Both the position numbers and the translations under genes were made by a program. DNA of 64,000 bases, taken from assembly GCF_947495205.1 (NCBI RefSeq), contig NZ_CANLXV010000013.1:34802-98801 (forward strand), in the 5' to 3' direction. Position 1 is the first letter of the stretch, and each line of letters begins with the position of its first letter. The DNA comes from an uncultured Polaribacter sp. GTDB lineage: Bacteria; Bacteroidota; Bacteroidia; Flavobacteriales; Flavobacteriaceae. The notes under the pieces are model-generated. The model saw only the letters and a list, made by a program, of their open reading frames with translations. It had not been told where the DNA came from and did not search any database. Below, in pieces: positions 28,061 to 35,164 of this stretch.

Positions 28061-28228
28061 TTATTCTTCTTTCAGCCAAAAAGGCGTAGCAATAAACCAT
28101 AAAACCGTACCAATTAGCATAAACATTTTCAATTTAGATGCATCTATTGTTCCTAAGAATAAAAGTATACTTGCTAGCAATATTAAAACACCTATAGCTA
28201 ATGCACTTATTAATTTTAGTATTTTCAT
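28061..28228 (-). CDS. 55-residue small membrane protein
   Basis: An ATG at 28228 opens a frame of 55 codons ending TAA at 28061-28063, too short for most gene finders. The protein starts MKILKLISALAIGVLILLAS, with a first membrane segment at about 5-25. KMFMLIGTVLWFIATPFW forms a second segment at about 34-51, and the end is LKEE. It begins 3 bases after the permease stop, so it is surely on the same transcript and probably translationally coupled. I know no named family for it; an accessory subunit of the permease is the natural inference. Confidence 0.75.
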   Translation of the reverse strand: MKILKLISALAIGVLILLASILLFLGTIDASKLKMFMLIGTVLWFIATPFWLKEE

Positions 28229-28231
28229 AAT

Positions 28232-29617
28232 TTAAGATTTTTGAAGTTTCATAATAATAACATATAATATACTTGAGGCAACCCAACAAGGAATTACGGC
28301 ATACGCTGGAAATAAGTTTTGCATAAAAATAAAATATAATCCTAATGCTACTGGAAGTACCCAAGCTAACAAAACTGCAGGATTAAATACAGAACCTTTT
28401 TGATCTGCATAATCTTGGGTGAAATTCATTTTCTTTGCAAGGTAATGGTTTACAAAAATAACCCCTCCCATTGGCCCTAAAATAGTACCATATAAACCTA
28501 CAAAATCAAGTAATTTTCCTGAAAGTGCAGGAAAAATACCGGCAGCTGTAGCCACTAAACCAGCTAAAATTACACCTGAATATGACTTTGCTTTTGCAGG
28601 AAATAGACTTTGAAAAGCAAGACCTGCTCTATATATAGTTGGGTTTGCAGTTGTCCAACCTGCTACAATTACACAAATAATACCTGTCCAACCAACTGCA
28701 CTCCAAGCTAGTGCACCTGGATTTGCAGAAATATCTCCTGTTAATTTTATTTGGGCAGCTAACATAAATGATGCACAAATCCAAGCCATATAATGCCCTA
28801 AAAACATACCTACAGAAGGTCCCCATCCTGCACGACTATCTTTAGCAAAACGCATAATACTTAAATCTGCCATACCAAAATGCATTGCCGCGTTACATAA
28901 CCAAGAGAATATTACAATTTTCCAAAATCCGAAATCTACTTTCCCGTTAGCAGCTTGTACTACACTTACTCCTTTATCCCATTCTGTTAACAAACTATCC
29001 CAAGAATCTACATTCATTTGCGCTAAAGCAGATAATCCGCAGGCTGCAAATACAACAATCATCCATGGAGCTGCAATATTTGCAAACTTAGAAACAGTAT
29101 TATAACCAGCAGCAGCAACAATTGCCATTACTACACCTACAATAACTACAATTAATGAAAAAGCAGGACTACTTAAACCAAAAATATTTTCTGGTACAGA
29201 AAAGCTTATCCCAAAAGGAATACCCACTGCACTTGCAGAGACCGTAATCATTGCGCCAGCCAAAAAGCAAAAAAGAACGCCGTTTACCACGTTATAAACT
29301 TTTACCAAGTGTTTTCCAGCAATTTTTTCTAATTGATAATATAACGTGAGTTTACTAGAAACTGCTATTGGAGCTACTATATATCTCCAAGTAAGAATTG
29401 CTAAAATATTACCAATTAATAAACCAAATATCAAATCTTTTAAACTTGCACCGGCCGCTAAAAATAAAGGACCAATCATAAACTCTGTACCTGCAGCATG
29501 TTCCCCAGCATACATTCCTAGAAAAGATTTCCAACCTTTTAATTTTGAAGATGGTACTGGAGTTCTTGCAAACTCTCCTCCACCAACTTCTTGTACTTCT
29601 ACTGATGTTTCACTCAT
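28232..29617 (-). CDS. NCS1/purine-cytosine permease-like transporter
   Basis: A 461-residue inner-membrane protein with about 12 hydrophobic segments. Its N-terminal WKSFLGMYAGEHAAGTEFMIGPLFLAAGAS and the helix arrangement suggest the NCS1 (CodB-like) group. NCS1 proteins usually import nucleobases or related compounds with Na+ or H+. Here it lies between the rhamnose and uronate operons, carries the shared operator, and there is no nucleobase gene nearby. I therefore infer uptake of an ulvan-derived sugar, rhamnose being the obvious candidate since no other rhamnose transporter is visible. The substrate assignment is speculative. Confidence 0.75.
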   Translation of the reverse strand: MSETSVEVQEVGGGEFARTPVPSSKLKGWKSFLGMYAGEHAAGTEFMIGPLFLAAGASLKDLIFGLLIGNILAILTWRYIVAPIAVSSKLTLYYQLEKIAGKHLVKVYNVVNGVLFCFLAGAMITVSASAVGIPFGISFSVPENIFGLSSPAFSLIVVIVGVVMAIVAAAGYNTVSKFANIAAPWMIVVFAACGLSALAQMNVDSWDSLLTEWDKGVSVVQAANGKVDFGFWKIVIFSWLCNAAMHFGMADLSIMRFAKDSRAGWGPSVGMFLGHYMAWICASFMLAAQIKLTGDISANPGALAWSAVGWTGIICVIVAGWTTANPTIYRAGLAFQSLFPAKAKSYSGVILAGLVATAAGIFPALSGKLLDFVGLYGTILGPMGGVIFVNHYLAKKMNFTQDYADQKGSVFNPAVLLAWVLPVALGLYFIFMQNLFPAYAVIPCWVASSILYVIIMKLQKS

Positions 29618-29677
29618 ATTAAGTATATTTTTATTAATTGTATTTGGTTAATTTACCTTCAAATAAAGGCGCAAAAA

Positions 29678-29726
29678 CTAAAGTAATCTTCTTGTAATGT
29701 TTTTGCATCCTGCACTATACTGTTTC
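29678..29726 (-). promoter_or_regulatory. Shared operator plus -7 box, NCS1 permease gene
   Basis: ATCCTGCACTATACTGTTTC (29707-29726, plus strand) lies 21 bp from CTAAAGTA at 29678-29685. The latter reads TACTTTAG on the minus strand, one mismatch from TAnnTTTG. The leader to the ATG at 29617 is about 55 nt, the same as for susC1 and the sulfatase. Confidence 0.65.
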
Positions 29727-29879
29727 TTATTGATAATAGGCTCTTTAAAGATGAACTATTCTTAAAATAGTAGATAAGCTGTATTTCTAAAACCCAAAAT
29801 ACAAAGAGCTATTAAAAAAATTACTAGAAACAATTGAGTTTATAAAAGCTATTTATGTAATTGAATTTTTTTATACTAG

Positions 29880-29922
29880 ACAAAAAAAGCCCTATTAAAA
29901 TTTAATTTTAATAGGGCTTGAA
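29880..29922 (-). terminator. Terminator of the rhamnose operon
   Basis: AGCCCTATTAAAAT and ATTTTAATAGGGCT form a perfect stem (29888-29918) with a TTA loop, followed on the minus strand by a run of T residues. It lies about 20 bases after the stop of the L-lactate dehydrogenase gene. Confidence 0.9.
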
Positions 29923-29942
29923 AATCATATTATATTGCAATA

Positions 29943-31091
29943 TTATTTCACCAAATGCTCTGGAAAATCTGAAGTTTTCTCACAACACAACTGCTCCATA
30001 ACTTGTTGCAATTCTGTTTTTAGTAAAGAAATAGTATGGTTACCACCTTTTTTACCTAATGCAGATACACCATACATAAATGAACGACCCATGAATGTAA
30101 ATTTAGCGCCACTTGCCATAGCTCTTGCTACATCTGGCCCTGAACGTACACCACTATCCATCATTACTTCTATTTGATCACCATATTTTTCTGCAATTGT
30201 TGCTAAAGGTTTAATTGTAGATTGCCCTGCATCTAATTGACGCCCACCATGATTGGATACAATAATACCGTCTAAACCTAAACGAATTGCTTGTTCTGCG
30301 TCATATTCTGAAGCCACACCTTTTAAAACAATCTTACCTTTCCACATATCGCGAATTGGCTTTATTTTTTCTTCATTTAACCTACCAGAAAACGTTTGAT
30401 CCATAAATTTACCCAACTGCTTTAAGTCTAAGTTTTTAGGCATATATGGTAGTAAGTTTGCAAAGTTAGGAATACCATGTTTTAAAGTTTGTAAACTCCA
30501 ATGTGGTCTACCAAATGCTTGTAAAATGTTAGCAATATTCATTTTTGGTGGCATTGCCAAACCGTTTCTAATATCTCTAGGTCTAAAACCAAAACTAGGT
30601 ACATCACATAAAATAACTAAAACAGGACATTCTGCTGCGGCTGCTCTGTTAATAATATCGTCTCTTAATTTATCTTCTGTTGGATGATATAATTGAAACC
30701 AAGCTTTACCCTCTGTTAATTCTGCTGCACGCTCTATACTAGTAGTTGTAACGGTACTTAATATAAAGGGAACATTGTGTTCAAAAGCGGCTTTTGCCAA
30801 AATTTCTGGAGAATTTGGCCACATTAAACCTTGTAAACCTACTGGTGCAATACCAAAGGGCGCATCATATTCTATACCAAACAAGTTGGTTTTTAAAGAA
30901 GAACCATGATGTTTTCTAAGATAATTTGGTTTTAATTGTACTTCTCTTAATTCTGATGTATTTCTAATTAAATTTACATCTTCATTACAACCTCCATCTA
31001 AATATTCAAATGCAAATTTTGGTATTTTTTTCTGAGCTTTTGCTCTTAAATCGTCTATAGACGGATAACGTGTATCGATACTTATTGCCAT
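29943..31091 (-). CDS. lldD: FMN-dependent L-lactate dehydrogenase / alpha-hydroxy-acid oxidase
   Basis: A 382-residue TIM-barrel flavoenzyme. FAFEYLDGGCNED, APVGLQGLMWP and the active-site SNHGGRQLD (His near residue 280) are characteristic, as is GVRSGPDVARAMASGA. In this operon it should oxidise L-lactate, formed from L-lactaldehyde by the dehydrogenase half of RhaD, to pyruvate, passing electrons to the respiratory chain. It closes the operon 7 bases after the tandem aldolase gene. Other L-2-hydroxy acids are possible substrates, but the context argues for lactate. Confidence 0.9.
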   Translation of the reverse strand: MAISIDTRYPSIDDLRAKAQKKIPKFAFEYLDGGCNEDVNLIRNTSELREVQLKPNYLRKHHGSSLKTNLFGIEYDAPFGIAPVGLQGLMWPNSPEILAKAAFEHNVPFILSTVTTTSIERAAELTEGKAWFQLYHPTEDKLRDDIINRAAAAECPVLVILCDVPSFGFRPRDIRNGLAMPPKMNIANILQAFGRPHWSLQTLKHGIPNFANLLPYMPKNLDLKQLGKFMDQTFSGRLNEEKIKPIRDMWKGKIVLKGVASEYDAEQAIRLGLDGIIVSNHGGRQLDAGQSTIKPLATIAEKYGDQIEVMMDSGVRSGPDVARAMASGAKFTFMGRSFMYGVSALGKKGGNHTISLLKTELQQVMEQLCCEKTSDFPEHLVK

Positions 31092-31098
31092 ATTTTTT

Positions 31099-32388
31099 TT
31101 ATGCTAAAAACTTTTCTCTTAATTCTTCTACTTGATCATCATTTATAGGCACCATTTTCCCTAAAGAATGGCCTAATACAATAGATTTAGCGCTAAATTC
31201 TGCTACTTCTAAATAATCGAATGTTTGTAATAATTTATCTCCTGTAATAATTACAGAATCATTTTCAATAATTAATGCGGTATCACAATTTTCTACAATT
31301 TCAGAATTGTTATTTTTTCTAAAATGATTTCCATATTTCACAGTATGAATATCTTGTAGAAAAATCCAACTTTCTGGAATGGTACGCACATCTAAATATT
31401 CTTGTGTTACACCAAATGCCATTAAATATGGAGATTGAGTCATTATAATAGAATTTACTTTTGGATTGCGTTTATAAATTTCCTGATGTATCCAAGTTGC
31501 ACGACTTGGCACTTTTCCTTTTTCTCTTTTACCGTCTTTAATTTGAACGATATCTTCAATTTCTAAATCCCAACGATCTACACCAGTTGGCGTAATAATA
31601 AAATCATTATCTTTCCATCGCATAGAAACCGTTCCGTAAGAACCTATCATTAAACCTTGTTGGCAAGAGCGTTGTACAATTTTACAAATTTCTAACCTTT
31701 TTTCTAATTCATCAGAAGGATGTTCTGTTTCTTCCATTTCTGGTAAAACTCCTTTAGCCTGTGTTTCAAAGTTTTCTATTTGTTCATCAGACAAATATTT
31801 TGGAGTTCCTATTTGAGAGCCATATAAAATAGTTTTTGCACAAAATTCTAGTGCCTCAAAACGCTCATAAGCATCTGTTAAATCACTACCTCCTAAAACT
31901 GTACCATGGTTTTCCATGATAATTGCTTTAAAGCCTTTTTTAAATTCTTCTGCAATTACTTCTCCAAGCTCATTACTACCAGGTACTTTGTATTTTGCAT
32001 AACCTATGGGACCACAGATGTGTTTTGCCTGCGAAATAATATTGGTGTTTGGTATTTGTCTAACAATACTAAAAGAAACCAAAGCTGGCGGATGCGCATG
32101 AATAACGGATCTAATATCTGGTCTTGCTTCATAAATTGCTTTATGAAATGGAAATTCAGATGAGGGTTTATGTTTCCCTATAATTTCTCCATTACTTTTT
32201 ACACAGATAATATCTGAAGCTCTTAAAGAACCTTTGTCTACGGCAGATGGAGTTACCCATATGTCTCCTTGATCATCAATTATAGAAATGTTACCACCAG
32301 AAGTGGTAGTCATTCCTCTTTTGTAAATTCGATCAATTATTGTTACAATTTGATCTCTTGGATGCTGAAAATTGATTTTTATAGCCAT
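31099..32388 (-). CDS. Tandem class II aldolase/adducin-domain protein with degenerate second domain
   Basis: A 429-residue protein made of two class II aldolase domains. The first (about 1-210) keeps the zinc ligands HAHP (about 96-99) and MENHGTVLGG (about 157-166) and the catalytic-side SSEFPFH. The second (about 225-425) has the same frame of motifs but with MTQSP in place of HAHP (near 316) and IENDSVIITG in place of ENHG (near 377), so it cannot bind zinc in the usual way. It starts 15 bases after the kinase stop. RhaD already supplies rhamnulose-1-phosphate aldolase, so this may act on another sugar phosphate or be an epimerase-like relative. I cannot name its substrate. Confidence 0.85.
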   Translation of the reverse strand: MAIKINFQHPRDQIVTIIDRIYKRGMTTTSGGNISIIDDQGDIWVTPSAVDKGSLRASDIICVKSNGEIIGKHKPSSEFPFHKAIYEARPDIRSVIHAHPPALVSFSIVRQIPNTNIISQAKHICGPIGYAKYKVPGSNELGEVIAEEFKKGFKAIIMENHGTVLGGSDLTDAYERFEALEFCAKTILYGSQIGTPKYLSDEQIENFETQAKGVLPEMEETEHPSDELEKRLEICKIVQRSCQQGLMIGSYGTVSMRWKDNDFIITPTGVDRWDLEIEDIVQIKDGKREKGKVPSRATWIHQEIYKRNPKVNSIIMTQSPYLMAFGVTQEYLDVRTIPESWIFLQDIHTVKYGNHFRKNNNSEIVENCDTALIIENDSVIITGDKLLQTFDYLEVAEFSAKSIVLGHSLGKMVPINDDQVEELREKFLA

Positions 32389-32403
32389 AACTAACGTTTT
32401 TTA

Positions 32404-33780
32404 CTAACCCACTATAAAGGGAACATGCTTTTTTAACGCATAATTCTTCCTTAAAAACTTAGAATTTAACTTGGTATCTGAAATAGCAATTGCAGCTCCT
32501 AGGGCAGAACCTAAAGCAGCTTTTGTTGTTCTTAATTTCATACCTCTTAAATAATGTGACAATAATTTTATGTAAACATCATTATCTGTAAAACCACCAT
32601 CTACATAAAGTCTGTGTATATTTTGTGTATCAGAAATTCTTTTGATATTTTCTACCTGTAGCATCACCAATTCAATCATTAAGTGATGGTAGGCATGCTC
32701 AAAACTATCATACAAGTATTTGGTAACTTTTGGCATGTCTTTATGTTCAAAAGATTCCCATTTAAATGTGTGTACAAAGTCTTGCAAAATTTCTGAATAT
32801 GCATCATAATTAAATACAACTGTTTTGTGATAATCTTTATCTTTACCAAAATGTTGAGATAATTTTTCTACTTGTATTTGATATTCTTTACCTAAAAAAA
32901 GTCTAGAAGATTTAACGGGTTTTCCGTTAATTCTCATGTAATTAATACAATCTGCTTTAACATCATCATTCGTTAAAGGTGTATCTACAAAAGGGTTTAA
33001 AGCAATACTCCAAGTACCTGTAGAAACTAATACAAATGGTTTTTTTACACTTCTTACGTAAGGTAATAATGCTGAAGAACTATCGTGAATACCTACACCA
33101 ATTTTAATTCTTTTACCATTATAATTCATATTTACACTAGTTTCTGTAGAAACAATAGGAGGTAAAATGGTATTAATTTTTTCTTTGTAAACCCAATCTT
33201 GGTAATCTCTAGTTTCGTAATTCCACAAAGTGGTATGGCAACCAATACTGGTATATTCACTTAATGGCACTCCAGAGAAAATATAACTTAAATATTGTGG
33301 TAAATGCAACGAATATTTAATTTTTTTAAAAACCTCTGGTTTTGAGTGTTTAATCCAATACAATTGCAAACCAGAATTTAATAAACCAGGAGATCTTGTA
33401 GAACCACTTGTTCTGGTGAGTTCTAAATCATCTCCATAAGTTGCATAAAACTGGTCTGCAATTTTTGAATCTATTTCTTTAGTGTAGTTGTATAGAGGTG
33501 TTAAAACCTCTCCATCTTCATCTAAATGCACAAAACTTGCGCCATAGGTAGAGAAGTTTATTGCTTTTACACTAAATTCATCTGACTTTAAAATTTTATG
33601 AAAAACGTCTTTCAACCAATTTTGTAACGCACGCAAATCTTCCGTTGGATGCCCATCTTCATCTTCTATTTCATCAAAAGAAGCGTATTCTTTGTGCACT
33701 TCTTTAAACTCTTTGTCAAAAAGAAAAAATTTCTTGTTTGTTTTACCAATATCAAAAACTGCGGTTACCTTTTTTTTCAT
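32404..33780 (-). CDS. rhaB: FGGY-family carbohydrate kinase, probable L-rhamnulokinase
   Basis: A 458-residue sugar kinase with the N-terminal phosphate-binding FDIGKTNKKFFLFD, NFSTYGASFVHLD, the mid-protein VGIHDSSSALLPY and STGTWS, and the C-terminal YVDGGFTDND. Phosphorylation of L-rhamnulose at O1 is inferred from its place between rhaI and the aldolase genes. It starts 11 bases after rhaI. The sequence alone would only say FGGY kinase. Confidence 0.88.
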   Translation of the reverse strand: MKKKVTAVFDIGKTNKKFFLFDKEFKEVHKEYASFDEIEDEDGHPTEDLRALQNWLKDVFHKILKSDEFSVKAINFSTYGASFVHLDEDGEVLTPLYNYTKEIDSKIADQFYATYGDDLELTRTSGSTRSPGLLNSGLQLYWIKHSKPEVFKKIKYSLHLPQYLSYIFSGVPLSEYTSIGCHTTLWNYETRDYQDWVYKEKINTILPPIVSTETSVNMNYNGKRIKIGVGIHDSSSALLPYVRSVKKPFVLVSTGTWSIALNPFVDTPLTNDDVKADCINYMRINGKPVKSSRLFLGKEYQIQVEKLSQHFGKDKDYHKTVVFNYDAYSEILQDFVHTFKWESFEHKDMPKVTKYLYDSFEHAYHHLMIELVMLQVENIKRISDTQNIHRLYVDGGFTDNDVYIKLLSHYLRGMKLRTTKAALGSALGAAIAISDTKLNSKFLRKNYALKKHVPFIVG

Positions 33781-33791
33781 AACTAATAATA

Positions 33792-35072
33792 TTATAAACC
33801 AGTTGCTACTGTATGTTTACCTCTTTCTTTGATTAATTGTTCTCTAACTCCTAAAGATCTGTATGCATCTATTGGGCTTATAACTCCGCCAGCGTTTACC
33901 CTTGCTTTTTCTAACAATGGTCTTACATCTGTTCTATAAGCACCTTGTAAGATTTCTTGACATTTTACAACATCATTTTCTAATTGCGCAGTTCTTAATG
34001 CTTTTTGATCTATTAATAAAGCCTTTGCATATGCTTCTTGTATCGCTTCTAAAGATTGTATTAAATCTTCTAAAGGATCTTTTACGTTATGACTTGCATC
34101 AATCATCCACGCTAAATCTGGATTTTGCGGATTATTTTCCATTCCGTAAACCAATTCATTAAAGATTAAGAATAATGCATATGGCTTAATACTACCTACA
34201 GTTACATCATCATCTCCATATTTACTATCATTAAAATGGAAACCACCTAATTTACCTTTTAATTGTAAAATAGATACAATTTGTTCTATATTAGAGTTTG
34301 GTAAATGGTGTCCTAAATCTACTAAAGTATACGCTTTATCTCCACAACCGTTAGCTAACATTAAAGATGCTCCCCAATCTTGAATAACTGTGCTGTAAAA
34401 ATTAGGCTCGTATGGTTTATATTCTACTAATAATTTCCAATCGTCTGGTAAACCTTTATAGATATCTATTAAACTATCTTGAGTATTTTGAAAAGCTGTT
34501 TGAAAATTGTTTTGACCAGGAAAACAAGAACCATCTGCCAACCAAACCGTTAATGCTTTAGAACCTAATTTGTCTCCAATTTTAATTACATCTAAATTAT
34601 GTTGTATCGCTTGTTCTCTAACTGCTTTACTTGTATTACTTAAAGAACCGTATTTGTAGCTTTCTGCTGCGCCTTGTTGGTCTTGAAAAGTATTTGAATT
34701 TACGGCATCAAATTTAATATTTAAAGCTGTTGCTTTTTCTTTAATTGCAGCGTAATCAGATGGAATATCCCAAGGAATATGTAAAGATACAGCACCTGCA
34801 GTTTGTGTTAAACTATGTAAGATACCAATATCTTCTATTTTTTGCTCTAAATTGGTTGGTTCTCCATAAAAAGAAAAACGCCCAAAACGAGTACCTCCAG
34901 CACCTAAAGCCCAACTAGGAATAGCTATTTGAAATGCAGCCAACTTGTCTACAATACTATTTACATCTTTACCTTTATTGGTTAATTTATTAGCTAAAAA
35001 ATCGAAGTTTTCTTTATGATCTTTTACGACTTTTTGATTAAAATCGGAAATTTCTGATTGATTAATTTTCAT
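33792..35072 (-). CDS. rhaI: L-rhamnose isomerase, RhaI type
   Basis: A 426-residue TIM-barrel sugar isomerase of the RhaI (Pseudomonas/Gram-positive) type rather than the E. coli RhaA type. Motifs are VSLHIPWDIPSDY, LTVWLADGSCFPGQ, VEYKPYEPNFYST, LVDLGHHLPNSNIEQ and GFHFNDSKYGDDD, the last four carrying the metal-binding acidic and His residues. It converts L-rhamnose to L-rhamnulose. A strong hairpin separates it from rhaD upstream. Confidence 0.92.
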   Translation of the reverse strand: MKINQSEISDFNQKVVKDHKENFDFLANKLTNKGKDVNSIVDKLAAFQIAIPSWALGAGGTRFGRFSFYGEPTNLEQKIEDIGILHSLTQTAGAVSLHIPWDIPSDYAAIKEKATALNIKFDAVNSNTFQDQQGAAESYKYGSLSNTSKAVREQAIQHNLDVIKIGDKLGSKALTVWLADGSCFPGQNNFQTAFQNTQDSLIDIYKGLPDDWKLLVEYKPYEPNFYSTVIQDWGASLMLANGCGDKAYTLVDLGHHLPNSNIEQIVSILQLKGKLGGFHFNDSKYGDDDVTVGSIKPYALFLIFNELVYGMENNPQNPDLAWMIDASHNVKDPLEDLIQSLEAIQEAYAKALLIDQKALRTAQLENDVVKCQEILQGAYRTDVRPLLEKARVNAGGVISPIDAYRSLGVREQLIKERGKHTVATGL

Positions 35073-35097
35073 ACTTGTATTATGTTCTTAATTAAGG

Positions 35098-35136
35098 AAG
35101 ACTTCTATAAACTGTAATTCAATTTATAGAAGTCTT
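35098..35136 (-). repeat. Intercistronic hairpin between rhaD and rhaI
   Basis: AAGACTTCTATAAA (35098-35111) and TTTATAGAAGTCTT (35123-35136) form a perfect 14-bp stem with an 11-nt loop. On the minus strand it is followed by CCTTAATTAAG rather than a T-run, so it is more likely an mRNA-stabilising or processing element, or a partial attenuator, than a full terminator. Confidence 0.7.
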
Positions 35137-35164
35137 AAACTTAATTCAAATTAAATTATTTTTG

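Larger units (their letters stand above)
29618..29942. other. Intergenic region between permease and L-lactate dehydrogenase genes
   Basis: It contains the permease leader with its -7 box and operator (29678-29726) and the terminator of the rhamnose operon (29880-29922). Between 29727 and 29880 nothing further can be supported. Confidence 0.7.

Noticed and set aside
28134-28364. 76-codon minus-strand frame overlapping the permease end and the small membrane protein
   Set aside because: It is in a different frame from both; its Cys/Tyr-rich product is typical of a shadow, whereas the 55-codon frame at 28061-28228 has clean membrane segments and a 3-base spacing.
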